A program made the translations under genes and the position numbers. A stretch of 19,086 bases of DNA. Source: an uncultured bacterium. Lineage in GTDB: Bacteria; Edwardsbacteria; AC1; EtOH8. Every line of letters begins with the position of its first letter. Within the stretch, counting starts at the first letter, position 1. Shown here in pieces: positions 1-8,329 of this stretch. The notes below the pieces were generated by a model. That model saw only the letters and a program-made list of their open reading frames with translations. It made no database searches and was not told where the DNA came from. The stretch is taken from assembly GCA_937958665.1 (NCBI GenBank), contig CALGNM010000380.1, positions 1 to 19,086 on the forward strand, given 5' to 3'.

Positions 1-46
1 AGATCGTATTCGGTGACTGGAGTTCAGACGTGTGCTCTTCCGATCT
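1..46. other. Illumina TruSeq adapter remnant (artefact)
   Basis: The first 46 bases are the reverse complement of the TruSeq index (P7-side) adapter, including an 8-base index that reads CGTATTCG here, and ending in the familiar CTCTTCCGATCT. Genomic sequence begins at 47. Bases 2-46 are the exact reverse complement of the last 45 bases of the window. This is library sequence left in the assembly, not a biological terminal repeat. Confidence 0.98.
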
Positions 47-748
47 CCGGTGGTAGGCATGGGCGTAATACAGCACTATCAGGGTTATCCCGGTGTGCCC
101 CGAGGGGAAACAGTCTCTTTTATTGAACTCGTGGGCGGTTAGAAACTCCAGGATATGGTTCCCCCAGAAGAGGCCCTTGACCGGGCCGGCTTGCTGCTGA
201 TCAAGGGTGAAGCGGGGCCCGATGGCCGGCACCAGCAGATACCCCACATAGGAAAGAAAGAAACCGATGGTCACCGCCAGGAAGAGGTGCTCCAGCTCAT
301 GGTGCTTGCGGTCAAAATGCAGGAACAGGGCCAGGACCACCGGCAGGAAGTAATAACTGGAATAGGCCAGGGCCAGCACATCCACCATCCAGGGGAAGGT
401 CAACTTTTCAAGCCAGACGGTGGGATGGACGCCAAACATGAAGTAGTCTATCCTTATCAGATAGCTGTCAAGGTCCGGCCGGATGTAGTGGGTGATGTAG
501 CCCAGGCTTTGGAAGATGGGCAGGATCCCGGCGTAGGGCGCCAGGTGGCGGGCCGCTTTGGTGAACTTGTTGGGCCATAGGGTGTGGAAAAATATCACCA
601 AGGCGTAGGCCGCCAGGGTCAGGCCATAAATCGCGAAAATCTGGGGCCACCCCGGAAGCTGGCGCAGGAAGACCGCCGTCAACAGGGACATTCCCAGGAT
701 GAACCACAGGTAGAGCCACTCCACCTTTCTGAGACGGAAACTTTTCAT
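47..748 (-). CDS. PAP2/Aur1-Ipt1-type membrane phosphatase or phosphotransferase, 3' end cut by the contig edge
   Basis: Reading the minus strand from the ATG at 748 gives 234 uninterrupted codons that run into the adapter without a stop. The product is a polytopic membrane protein with hydrophobic segments near residues 11-28, 36-55, 124-145 and 156-175. Residues 174-180 (PAIGPRF) and 212-219 (DCFPSGHT) match the first two phosphatase motifs of the PAP2_3 (inositolphosphotransferase-like) branch. The third motif, expected to carry a catalytic His, lies beyond the window. Family members cleave or transfer lipid phosphate or phospho-headgroups at the membrane; the substrate cannot be read here. 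The gene lies 91 bases downstream of glnS on the same strand, with a palindrome between them. No clear Shine-Dalgarno precedes the ATG, so the exact start is less certain than the frame. Confidence 0.88.
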
Positions 749-793
749 GGGCCTGATTTTATCAAATACCGGGGATAAGTTCAATAATGGAAA

Positions 794-824
794 GCCCCTC
801 TCCTGTCCTCAGCTGGAGAGGGGC
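794..824 (-). terminator. Perfect 10-bp GC-rich palindrome after glnS (possible terminator or dispersed palindrome)
   Basis: GCCCCTCTCC at 794-803 pairs perfectly with GGAGAGGGGC at 815-824 across an 11-base loop. It sits 15 bases past the glnS stop. In the direction of glnS transcription only three T residues follow the stem, so it is not a textbook intrinsic terminator. It could be a U-poor terminator, an RNA-stabilising stem or a copy of a dispersed palindromic repeat. Confidence 0.5.
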
Positions 825-839
825 CGTGAAGGTCGTCCA

Positions 840-2585
840 TCACTTCTTGTTGGCCTTGGCGAAGGAGTCCTTGAGCGGAACCGTCCGGTTGAGTACCAGT
901 CTCCCGTCTTTCGAATCGGGATCGACGCAGAAATAGGCCAGCCGCTCCAGCTGGATGGACTGGCCCGGCTTCACCTGGGCCAGGGCCGGCTCGCATTTGC
1001 AGTCGGGTATCACCTTCAACGATTCGGGATTGATGTTGGCCGTGAAGTCCTGCCCCTCCGGGGCATCATCGGGGTTCTCCTTGGTGAAGAGCTTGTCGTA
1101 CAGCCTGGCTTCGGCCGTGATGGCATGCCGGGCCGATACCCAGTGCAGGGTGGCCTTGACCTTGCGGCCGTCCGGGGCGTCGCCCCCCCGGGTGGCCGGG
1201 TCATAAGTGCAGCGCAGTTCGATTATGTTGCCGGAAGCATCTTTGACCGCCTCCTGGCAGGTGATGAAGTAGGCCCAGCGCAGTCGCACCTCGCGGCCTG
1301 GCGACAGGCGGTAGAACTTCTTGTGCGGCTCCTCCATGAAGTCCTCCCGTTCCAGGTACAGCTCCCGGGAGAAGGGCACCTTCCGGGTGCCGGCCGAGGG
1401 GTCCTCCGGGTTGTTGACCGCCTCCAGCTCCTCGGTCCGGCCTTCCGGGTAGTTGGTCAGCACCACCTTGAGGGGGTTGAGAATCCCCATGTAGCGGGGG
1501 GCCCGCCGGTTGAGGTCCTCCCGGACGTAGTGCTCCAGCAGGGCCCAGTCCACCGTGCTGTCGCGCTTGGCCACCCCGATCCGCTCGCAGAAGCTTTTGA
1601 TGGCCGGGGCCGAGAACCCCCGGCGCCGCATCCCGGCCAGGGTGGAGAGGCGGGGGTCGTCGTAGCCGCTCACCCGTCCGGTCTTTACCATCTCGATGAA
1701 CTTGCGCTTGCTCATCACGGTGTGGGTCATGTTCAGCCGGGCGAACTCGATCTGCCGTGGATGGTGGATCCTTTTGCCCCAGGGTCCGGAGCCGTCCTCG
1801 GTTCGGCCCTGGTTGATGGCCTCCAGGAACCAGTTGTACAAGACCCGGTGATCCTCGTACTCCAGGGAGCACAGGGAGTGGGTGATGCCCTCGATGGAAT
1901 CCTCCAGGCCATGGGCCCAGTCGTACATGGGATAGATGCACCACTTGTCGCCCTGGCGGTGGTGGGGGGTGTGCAGGATGCGGTACATCACCGGGTCGCG
2001 CATGTTCAAATTGGGGTGGGCCATGTCGATCTTGGCCCTTAAGGTCCGGGAGCCGTCGGGGAACTCCCCGGCCCGCATCCGGCGGAACAGGTCCAGGTTC
2101 TCCTCCACGCTTCGTCCCCGGGAGGGGCTGTCCTTGCCGGGCTCGGTCAGGGTGCCCCGGCTCCGGCTGACCTCCTCCGGGGCCAGGTCGCAGACATAGG
2201 CCAGGCCCTTCTTGATGAGCTCCTCGGCCCACTGGTACATCTGTTCGAAGTAATCCGAGGCGAAGAACAGCCGGTCGCCGAAATCGGCCCCCAGCCATTT
2301 GACGTCCTCGATGATGGCGTCCACGAACTCCTGCTCCTCCCTGGCCGGGTTGGTGTCGTCGAAACGCAGGTTGAACAGACCGTCGAACTCCCGGGCGATG
2401 CCGTAGTCAATCCAGATGGCCTTGGCGTGCCCGATGTGGAGGTAGGCGTTGGGCTCGGGGGGAAAGCGGGTGTGGACCGACTTGAAGCGGCCGCGCTTGA
2501 GGTCCTCGGCCACCGCCTCGCGGATGAAATTGGTGGCGGGGGTGCCATCCACCATGGGTTTTGGTGTGTCAGGGTTGGTCATCAT
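840..2585 (-). CDS. glnS: Glutaminyl-tRNA synthetase
   Basis: A 581-residue class I aminoacyl-tRNA synthetase that attaches glutamine to tRNA-Gln in the cytoplasm. Residues 42-55 carry [14 protein letters not shown], with the HIGH signature at 50-53. The KMSKS-equivalent is VMSKR at 290-294, and the GlnRS-typical RFDDTNP lies at 74-80. The catalytic Rossmann core (about 36-350) is followed by two anticodon-binding beta-barrel domains (about 360-570). Length is close to that of E. coli GlnRS (554). The start codon is doubled (ATGATG at 2585 and 2582) with only a weak purine tract upstream, so Met2 may be the true start. It lies 83 bases downstream of gltX on the same strand. A bacterial glnS implies direct Gln charging rather than sole reliance on the Glu-tRNA-Gln amidotransferase route. 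Confidence 0.98.
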   Translation of the reverse strand: MMTNPDTPKPMVDGTPATNFIREAVAEDLKRGRFKSVHTRFPPEPNAYLHIGHAKAIWIDYGIAREFDGLFNLRFDDTNPAREEQEFVDAIIEDVKWLGADFGDRLFFASDYFEQMYQWAEELIKKGLAYVCDLAPEEVSRSRGTLTEPGKDSPSRGRSVEENLDLFRRMRAGEFPDGSRTLRAKIDMAHPNLNMRDPVMYRILHTPHHRQGDKWCIYPMYDWAHGLEDSIEGITHSLCSLEYEDHRVLYNWFLEAINQGRTEDGSGPWGKRIHHPRQIEFARLNMTHTVMSKRKFIEMVKTGRVSGYDDPRLSTLAGMRRRGFSAPAIKSFCERIGVAKRDSTVDWALLEHYVREDLNRRAPRYMGILNPLKVVLTNYPEGRTEELEAVNNPEDPSAGTRKVPFSRELYLEREDFMEEPHKKFYRLSPGREVRLRWAYFITCQEAVKDASGNIIELRCTYDPATRGGDAPDGRKVKATLHWVSARHAITAEARLYDKLFTKENPDDAPEGQDFTANINPESLKVIPDCKCEPALAQVKPGQSIQLERLAYFCVDPDSKDGRLVLNRTVPLKDSFAKANKK

Positions 2586-2668
2586 AGATTTTCTTTTTGT
2601 AATTCAGAAAAGTTAAGAAGTTGCCAAGGGATAAAACGCTAGCAGTGTTTTGGTGGTTCTGTTGCGAT

Positions 2669-4120
2669 TTAAGATAGTTTTTCGATTCCATTTTTGATTC
2701 TTTGCTGGGTTTCCTCCTTCCCCAGTATCTCGGCCAGCTCGGTGGCCCCGCCCGGGGTGACCTCCCGCCCGGAAAGGGCTATGCGCAGGGGAGTCAAAAA
2801 AGTATTGGCCTTTATTCCTTTTTCCTCGATCACTTTGAACAGGGCATTCTTTATCGCTTCATGATCCCAGGTTTCCATTTTTTCTAATTCTATCAGGCAG
2901 ATCTTCAAATATTCCAGCGAATTGGCCAGGTCGGTCTTGGCCTTCTTATTGATAAAGAGGCTCTGGTCGTAATCCGGCAGTTGGTCCAGGAAGTCCACCC
3001 GTCCCGGGATGTCAGACAGAACCACCGTGCGCTGCTGGACCAGGGCAGCAACCTTGCGCAGGTCGATATCCGGACGCTTTATAGCCTGCTTCAAATACGG
3101 TTCGGCCGCCCGGAAAAAGCTTTCGGAATCCATCCTGCGGACATACTCGCCGTTCATCCAGTTCAGCTTTTCCGGATCGAATATGGCCGGGGACTTGCTC
3201 AGGCCGGATACGGAAAAGATGGTCTTCAGTTCCTCCAGGGAAAATATCTCGCGGTCGTCCTTGGGGTTCCATCCCAGCAGGGCGATGTAGTTGATAATGG
3301 CCTCCTTCAGATACCCCTTATTGTAAAAATCCTCGAATGAGGCGTCGCCCTCCCGCTTGGAGAGCTTTTTCCCGGCGGCCTTCATGATCAGCGGCAGGTG
3401 AATGTAGGCCGGAATTTCCCAGCCCAGGGCCTGATAGATCAGATTGTATTTGGGAGCCGAAGAGAGATATTCGCTGCCCCGGATGACGTGGGAGATCTGC
3501 ATCAGGTGGTCGTCCACCACGTTGGCGAAATTGTAGGTGGGCAGGCCGTCGGACTTGAGCAGGATACCGTCCTCCAGGGTATCGTTCTCCACCGTCACCG
3601 ATCCGTAGACCAGGTCCTCGAAAGTGGTGGCCCCGCCGCGGGGAATCCTTTGCCGTACCACGCATGGCTCTCCGGATTTAACCCGCTTTGCAGCCTCGGC
3701 CGGATCGAGCTCCCGACAAGGGTCCTGATATTTGAAAGCCTCCCCCTTGCTTTCGGCTTCCTTGCGCATAGATTCCAACTTTTCCTTGCTGCAGAAACAG
3801 TGATAAGCTCCCCCGGCGGCTATAAGCTTTTCAGCCCATTCCCTATAGATATCCTTGCGCTGGCTCTGGATATACGGGCCAAACGGGCCGCCGATATCGG
3901 GGCCCTCGTCGTGCTCCAGGCCCACCAACTGCAGGGTCCGGTAGATCACCTCCACCGATCCCTCCACCAGGCGCTCCTGGTCGGTGTCCTCGATCCTTAG
4001 AATGAAGCTTCCGTTTTGGCTCCGGGCTATCAGATAGGCATACAGGGCGGTCCGCAAGTTTCCGATGTGCATGTAGCCGGTGGGGCTGGGAGCAAAGCGG
4101 GTTCGGATATTGGACGGCAT
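2669..4120 (-). CDS. gltX: Glutamyl-tRNA synthetase
   Basis: A 483-residue class I synthetase of ordinary bacterial GluRS length that charges tRNA-Glu in the cytoplasm. RFAPSPTGYMHIGNLRTAL starts at residue 8, with the HIGH-equivalent HIGN at 18-21. LRIEDTD lies at 41-47 and the KMSKS-equivalent KLSKR at 252-256. The region matching the E. coli zinc site keeps Cys108, Cys110 and Cys135 with the same 25-residue spacing between the second and third, but the position of the fourth ligand (His in E. coli) is Glu137. The C-terminal about 160 residues are the helical anticodon-binding part. The gene starts 91 bases after the SLBB gene, with a 14-bp palindrome between them, and is followed by glnS on the same strand. 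The ribosome-binding site is weak. Confidence 0.98.
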   Translation of the reverse strand: MPSNIRTRFAPSPTGYMHIGNLRTALYAYLIARSQNGSFILRIEDTDQERLVEGSVEVIYRTLQLVGLEHDEGPDIGGPFGPYIQSQRKDIYREWAEKLIAAGGAYHCFCSKEKLESMRKEAESKGEAFKYQDPCRELDPAEAAKRVKSGEPCVVRQRIPRGGATTFEDLVYGSVTVENDTLEDGILLKSDGLPTYNFANVVDDHLMQISHVIRGSEYLSSAPKYNLIYQALGWEIPAYIHLPLIMKAAGKKLSKREGDASFEDFYNKGYLKEAIINYIALLGWNPKDDREIFSLEELKTIFSVSGLSKSPAIFDPEKLNWMNGEYVRRMDSESFFRAAEPYLKQAIKRPDIDLRKVAALVQQRTVVLSDIPGRVDFLDQLPDYDQSLFINKKAKTDLANSLEYLKICLIELEKMETWDHEAIKNALFKVIEEKGIKANTFLTPLRIALSGREVTPGGATELAEILGKEETQQRIKNGIEKLS

Positions 4121-4147
4121 AATAAAATCTGCTGATGGTTAAATCGA

Positions 4148-4202
4148 CAGGCCACTCCCCCTCTATTTAAGCCACGGCTGGAAAACAGGGGGGAGTGGCC
4201 TG
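4148..4202 (-). terminator. Perfect 14-bp palindrome between the SLBB gene and gltX
   Basis: CAGGCCACTCCCCC at 4148-4161 is perfectly complementary to 4189-4202, enclosing a 27-base loop. It starts 9 bases past the SLBB stop on the minus strand and ends 27 bases before the gltX ATG. No U-tract follows on either strand. It probably separates the envelope-protein operon from gltX, as a U-poor terminator or processing stem. It resembles the palindrome after glnS (both have GGCC-CTC-rich arms), so the two may belong to one repeat family. Confidence 0.5.
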
Positions 4203-4211
4203 GGGGGAACC

Positions 4212-4703
4212 CTATTTGTTGCGCGAGATCAGGTAGTAGACGTTGACGATCACCGCCAGGTCGGCCACGAAGCGGACCGCGTCCTTCCAGAAGAAGCGGG
4301 CGTTGCGGGGGATCATCACCGTATCCCCCGGCTTGAGGACCGGTATCTCCACCTCCCGGGTGGTGTTCAGGTAGCGGTCTATGTTGATCGAGCTGTTGTG
4401 CCGCCGGTTTTCCCGGCTGGTGGCTAGCTTGACCCGGGACAGGGCGGCGTATTGGGTGGGTCCCCCGGCCCGGGAGACCAGGTCCAGCACGGTGGAGCCG
4501 TCTGGCACCCGATACATTCCCGGAGAATTGACCTCTCCCCAGATGTGAACCTCGATCAGCAGGCGCTGGCCGGAGTCCATGTAGAAATCCTCCTTGCGGA
4601 AGGAATCCCCCTCCTGGGCCGGGGCCGGGCAGGACAGCAGGGCCGTCAGCAGGAGGATAGAGGTCATGGCTTTGGCGATGCGGGAGGTCATCAACATTCC
4701 CAT
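4212..4703 (-). CDS. SLBB-domain exported protein, polysaccharide-export-like
   Basis: A 163-residue protein. A hydrophobic N-terminal segment (about 12-29) reads as a signal peptide. LLSC with Cys25 is a possible but imperfect lipobox, so it could be a lipoprotein. Residues 51-115 (from EVHIWGEVNSPGMYRVPDGS) are a soluble-ligand-binding beta-grasp (SLBB) domain like those in Wza-type capsule exporters. KPGDTVMIPR at 124-133 closes the domain. A hydrophobic stretch at about 143-159 may be a C-terminal membrane anchor. The polysaccharide-export N-terminal domain of Wza is absent, so this is a stand-alone SLBB protein and not a complete exporter. It starts 19 bases after the upstream barrel gene and is probably co-transcribed with it. 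Starts at Met3 or Met5 are also possible. The ligand is unknown. Confidence 0.75.
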   Translation of the reverse strand: MGMLMTSRIAKAMTSILLLTALLSCPAPAQEGDSFRKEDFYMDSGQRLLIEVHIWGEVNSPGMYRVPDGSTVLDLVSRAGGPTQYAALSRVKLATSRENRRHNSSINIDRYLNTTREVEIPVLKPGDTVMIPRNARFFWKDAVRFVADLAVIVNVYYLISRNK

Positions 4704-4722
4704 CTGTTATTAAGTTTCAAGG

Positions 4723-6447
4723 CTACCCCTTGATCTTCTTCAGCCGGTCCTGGGCCTTGCCCAGATAGTCCTTGGCCTTGGTGTTGCCGGGATCGGCCTT
4801 GAGCACCTTCCGGAAGGTCTGGACGGCCTTTTCGTATTCCTCGTTCATGTACTGCTTGACCCCGGTCTTGTAGAGGTCGGTGATCTGTTCGGGGGTCAAC
4901 TTGGCGGCCGCGGCCGCCGCCGGCTTGGGATCCGGCCGGGGAGCGGCTGTCTTGGGCGCAGCGGGCCTTTCGGGGGCCGGCCGCGGCTGGGCCGCCGCTG
5001 TGGGCATGGCTATCAGCGAGGGGGCTTCGGTCCGCGGCTGTCCGGCCGGCGCCTTTCTGGAGGCCAGGGGCTTCGACTCCGGCTGCAGCTGGATCTGACT
5101 GGTGGTGTCCTTGCGGTCCCGTACCGTAACCTCCAGTGTCTGGGGCTGATAGCCGGGGGCGGCCACCGACAGGCTGTACTTGCCGGGCGGCACCTGGCTG
5201 GCGAATTCCCCGCTGGCCGGGTCAGCCGAGAACTCCGGCAGGTCCTTGCCCACGAAGCTGAAGGTGGCGGGCACCGGGCTGCCGGTGACGGCATCGGTGG
5301 CCGTCCCCTTGATGGTGCCCAGCTTGCGCTTGAGGGTCAGGTCCCACTTCTCCTTCTTGCCGGGCTCCACCTTTATCTTGCGCTCTATCCAGCGGTAGCC
5401 GTTGGCATAGATGTGGATCTTGTATTCCCCGGGGGGCAGCTCGGCCAAATAGGTCCCGATGTCGTCGCTGACTGTGCCGGGCAGGTCGGCCCCCGGGAAG
5501 GTGATCATGCCCTTCATGGGCACCCCGGTGTCGCGGTCCTTGATCATCCCGGCGATGACCCCGCCGACCACCCCGGTCACCGCCCGTCCAGCCGAGGCCG
5601 GGAAGTCCAGCCCCAGGGTGATCTGCCAGGGGACGGTGGCCTTGGCCAGGCCCAGGTCGGCCGAGAGCGAGATTCCCAGAAAGTCAAATGGCACATAGTG
5701 GATGCCCGGGGTCAGCCGGGCCTCGGTGCGGTCGTAGCCCCGTCCGGGCCTGACCAACGAGTCGGGCAGGGAGTCCTTGGCGGTGCCCATCCGCAGTTCG
5801 GCCGAGGCCTCGGCGAAGGCCGAGAATTTTTGGCTGATGCCGTATTCGTAGCCGGCCCCGGCCGGCAACTGGGGACGCTGGTCTCCCCGGGTCAAAAAAC
5901 CCAGGTTGGCGTACAGGGTGTGCCGCTTGAGATTGAGGTCGGCCAGCAGCTTGCCGCCGAAATCCAGCTTTCCGGTCTGGGAGGGGCCGTCCTGGTACTT
6001 GTCCCTGTCCATTGGGATCGAGACGATGGGCATCACCGCCAGGTCGGCCAGCCGGTCGGCCAGCGAGAGGCTGTACTTGGCGGCTAGGGTCACGTCGCCC
6101 GGGCAGCCCAGCGAATTGTCCAGCCCATCGCCGCCGGGGCTGGCTATGGTCCACATCTCCAGGTGGGCCAGGCCGCTGGCCATGAAGGAAAGGCTGGGGG
6201 ATGGGGAGAAGCTGATCAGCTGGCGGGCCCAGATGTCCTGAAAGGAGTTCTCCTGGCCATCCAATACGTAGAATCTCTGCTGGTCATATAGCGAGAACGA
6301 ATTGACCAGCCTGATACCCAGTCCCTGTCCGGCCTTGGCCGACTGCAGGTGAACCAGCCCCGGCCCGGCCAGCATTGGAAAGCGGGCGGCCCGGGCGGCG
6401 GAGGCCGCCAGGGCCAGCATCAGAATTGTCCTAATTATCGTCCCCAT
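4723..6447 (-). CDS. Outer-membrane beta-barrel with two carboxypeptidase-regulatory-like domains and a C-terminal TPR (paralogue 2)
   Basis: A 574-residue protein not matching any named gene I know. Residues 1-20 are a signal peptide ending ARA. Residues 21-285 are rich in alternating hydrophobic/aromatic strands and look like an outer-membrane beta-barrel. Residues about 293-374 and 376-456 are two consecutive beta-sandwich repeats of the carboxypeptidase-regulatory-like type (AGMIKDRDTGVPMKG, then IKGTATDAVTGSPVPA, each closing with PPG-Y and GY motifs). Residues about 457-516 form a Pro/Ala-rich linker, and 517-574 one TPR unit with a basic tail. The gene starts 8 bases after the end of its upstream paralogue, so the two are surely one operon. 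It aligns without gaps to that paralogue over about the first 390 residues. A role in envelope organisation is inference. Confidence 0.72.
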   Translation of the reverse strand: MGTIIRTILMLALAASAARAARFPMLAGPGLVHLQSAKAGQGLGIRLVNSFSLYDQQRFYVLDGQENSFQDIWARQLISFSPSPSLSFMASGLAHLEMWTIASPGGDGLDNSLGCPGDVTLAAKYSLSLADRLADLAVMPIVSIPMDRDKYQDGPSQTGKLDFGGKLLADLNLKRHTLYANLGFLTRGDQRPQLPAGAGYEYGISQKFSAFAEASAELRMGTAKDSLPDSLVRPGRGYDRTEARLTPGIHYVPFDFLGISLSADLGLAKATVPWQITLGLDFPASAGRAVTGVVGGVIAGMIKDRDTGVPMKGMITFPGADLPGTVSDDIGTYLAELPPGEYKIHIYANGYRWIERKIKVEPGKKEKWDLTLKRKLGTIKGTATDAVTGSPVPATFSFVGKDLPEFSADPASGEFASQVPPGKYSLSVAAPGYQPQTLEVTVRDRKDTTSQIQLQPESKPLASRKAPAGQPRTEAPSLIAMPTAAAQPRPAPERPAAPKTAAPRPDPKPAAAAAAKLTPEQITDLYKTGVKQYMNEEYEKAVQTFRKVLKADPGNTKAKDYLGKAQDRLKKIKG

Positions 6448-6455
6448 CCTGTTGG

Positions 6456-8114
6456 TTATCCCCTGATCTTCTTGATTCGCTCCTGGCTCTTCTTCAGGTA
6501 GTCCTTGGCCTTGGCGTTGTCCGGGTCGGCGGCCAGCAGTTTCTTGAAGGTGGCGGCGGCCTTGTCGTATTCCTCGCTCATGTACTGCTTGACCCCGGTC
6601 TTATAGAGGTCGGATATCTGATCCGGGGTCATCCCCGGGGCCTTGGGGGCCGGCTTGGCAGCCGGCTTAGGCGCTTCCGCGGTCGGTACGGCCGGCTTGC
6701 CGGCCTTGGGGGCGGCGGCCGCCGGCTGGACCGGCTGGGGCTTGGGAATGGGCTGGAGGACTATGTTTTGGACCTCCTCCTGCTTGTCGTTCAGGCTGAG
6801 GCTGGCGGTGTATGGCTGGTAGCCCTGGGCCGAAACCTGAAGGTCATATTTCTTGGGGGCCGGCAGGGTGAAGCTGAAGGAACCGGTGGCCGGGTCGGCG
6901 TTGAACTTCTCGCCATTGCTCAAGGTGATCACGGCCGGCACCGGCCGGGAGGTGGCGGCATCGACCACCTGTCCCTTGATGACACCCTCCTTGGGGCTTA
7001 AGGTCAGGTCCCAGGACTGCTGTTCCCCGGACTTGACCTCAATCCGGCGGTCCACCGTCCGGAAGCCATTGGCCATCACCTTGATGTTGTAGGTCCCGGG
7101 ATTGAGCTTGAGCTGGTAGTTTCCGTCCGGTCCGGTCATCACCGCCGGCATCTCGGTCCCGGGGAAGGTGATCATGCCCTGGACCGGCTGGCTGGTCAGG
7201 CGGTGCTTGATGAAGCCGGCTACCGTGCCCGGCAGGATGATCGACCTGATCAGTCCGGCGGCGGCCGGATAATCCAGCCCCAGGACGATCTGCCAGGGGG
7301 CGGTGGCCTTGGCCAGGCCGATGTCGGCCGCCAGACTTACCCCCAGCAGGGGCAGGGGAATCAGGCGGATGCCGGGGGTGAGGCGGGCATCGGTGCGGTC
7401 GTAGCCCCGGCCGGGCCGGACCAGCGAGTCGGGCAGGGAGTCCTTGGCGGAGCCCAGCCTCAGCTCGGCCGAGGCCTCCATGAAGGCCGAGAACATCGGA
7501 CTGATGCTGTATTCCAGGCCCAGCCCGGCCGGCAACTGGGGCCGTTGGTCGCCGCGGGTCAGGAAGCCCAGGTTGAACAGCAGCACCGCCTTGTCCAGGG
7601 CCACGTCGGTCAGCAACTTGCCGCCGAAGTCAACCTTGCCGGTCTGTGACGGCCCGTCCTGGAACTTGTCCTTGTCCATGGGAATGGTGACCATGGGCAG
7701 TATCCCCAAGTCCACCTTTCCGTCATACAGCGGCAGGCTGTACTTGGCGGCCAGAACAAAATCCCCGGGACAGCCCAGGGTCTTGTCCAGGCTGTCTCCG
7801 CCGGGGCTCTTGATGCTCCACTGTTCGGCATGGGCCATTCCAGCCGCCATGAAGGCCATGTTCTGCATGGGGGAGTAGTTTATCAGATTGTGGCTCCACA
7901 GGTCGTTGAAGGAGTTGTCCTCGCCCTCCAGGACGTAAAAGCGCTGCCCGCTGTAGCTGGTGAAGGCGTTGAGGCTCCTGATTCCAAAGCCCTGGCCGGT
8001 CTTGGCCGACTGGAGATGGATCAGGCCCGGCCCGCCCATCACGGGATAGCGGGCGGCCTGTAGTCCGGCGGCAGCCAACAGCAGGGAGGCGACGGTCAAC
8101 ATTAACCTTTTCAT
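6456..8114 (-). CDS. Outer-membrane beta-barrel with two carboxypeptidase-regulatory-like domains and a C-terminal TPR (paralogue 1)
   Basis: A 552-residue first gene of the minus-strand envelope operon. AAAGGA lies 9-14 bases before the ATG as a ribosome-binding site. Residues 1-20 form a signal peptide (MKRLMLTVASLLLAAAGLQA). Residues 21-285 are barrel-like, about 297-374 and 377-455 are carboxypeptidase-regulatory-like beta-sandwiches, 456-494 is a Pro/Ala/Lys linker, and 495-552 a single TPR. It matches its downstream neighbour closely: 19 of 20 identical at residues 221-240, 18 of 20 at 181-200 and 14 of 20 at 21-40, by hand count. The downstream copy differs mainly in the second sandwich and a longer linker. 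A single conserved Cys lies in LGCPGD (115). The barrel end should sit in the outer membrane; the side on which the C-terminal TPR sits cannot be told from sequence. Function unknown. Confidence 0.74.
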   Translation of the reverse strand: MKRLMLTVASLLLAAAGLQAARYPVMGGPGLIHLQSAKTGQGFGIRSLNAFTSYSGQRFYVLEGEDNSFNDLWSHNLINYSPMQNMAFMAAGMAHAEQWSIKSPGGDSLDKTLGCPGDFVLAAKYSLPLYDGKVDLGILPMVTIPMDKDKFQDGPSQTGKVDFGGKLLTDVALDKAVLLFNLGFLTRGDQRPQLPAGLGLEYSISPMFSAFMEASAELRLGSAKDSLPDSLVRPGRGYDRTDARLTPGIRLIPLPLLGVSLAADIGLAKATAPWQIVLGLDYPAAAGLIRSIILPGTVAGFIKHRLTSQPVQGMITFPGTEMPAVMTGPDGNYQLKLNPGTYNIKVMANGFRTVDRRIEVKSGEQQSWDLTLSPKEGVIKGQVVDAATSRPVPAVITLSNGEKFNADPATGSFSFTLPAPKKYDLQVSAQGYQPYTASLSLNDKQEEVQNIVLQPIPKPQPVQPAAAAPKAGKPAVPTAEAPKPAAKPAPKAPGMTPDQISDLYKTGVKQYMSEEYDKAAATFKKLLAADPDNAKAKDYLKKSQERIKKIRG

Positions 8115-8201
8115 GACGACAGTTCCTTTCCGATGTTTTGAGAAACAAAAGAACTAACCCCATTGTCTTTTATGATTTAAGACAACGTTCCAATTGTATA
8201 G

Positions 8202-8229
8202 GTTATCATATTTAGGCAATGCCTGTCAA
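8202..8229 (-). promoter_or_regulatory. Candidate sigma70-type promoter for the minus-strand envelope operon
   Basis: On the minus strand a perfect TTGACA (8229-8224) is followed after 16 bases by GATAAC (8207-8202), a 4-of-6 match to the -10 consensus. The -10 lies about 88 bases before the ATG at 8114. Alternative -10 elements nearby (TATGAT, TATACA) have poor spacing. The region is markedly AT-rich against its surroundings. Confidence 0.45.
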
Positions 8230-8255
8230 TGAGATAAATGGATTTTTTTAATAAG

Positions 8256-8284
8256 CCGCTGGGTTCTCCTGGCGGTGTTTTTTT
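8256..8284 (+). terminator. Intrinsic terminator upstream of mnmE, with no gene preceding it on this strand
   Basis: CCGCTGGG (8256-8263), loop TTCT, CCTGGCGG (8268-8275) form an 8-bp stem with two G-U pairs, followed by TG and seven T residues at 8278-8284. This is a good intrinsic terminator reading rightward, but everything to the left for 8 kb is on the minus strand. It may insulate mnmE from antisense read-through, terminate a short unannotated RNA, or act as a leader attenuator. Confidence 0.6.
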
Positions 8285-8286
8285 GG

Positions 8287-8315
8287 TTGCTTTTTTCTTC
8301 GGGTTATTGTAACAT
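8287..8315 (+). promoter_or_regulatory. Candidate promoter for mnmE
   Basis: TTGCTT (8287-8292) and TAACAT (8310-8315) are separated by exactly 17 bases. The -35 match is only 3 of 6 and the -10 match 4 of 6. Transcription from it would start close to the ATG at 8330, giving a very short leader. That would fit the absence of a Shine-Dalgarno there. Weak evidence. Confidence 0.25.
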
Positions 8316-8329
8316 CTTTTCACACGAAC

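Noticed and set aside
155-719. Plus-strand frame 155-580 and minus-strand frame 468-719 at the left end
   Set aside because: Both overlap the PAP2 gene in other frames. The PAP2 frame has membrane helices and phosphatase motifs, and neither shadow has any.
747-2042. 431-codon open frame on the plus strand
   Set aside because: It lies antisense to glnS, which has unmistakable synthetase motifs. The frame is a by-product of high GC at third positions and shows no domain.
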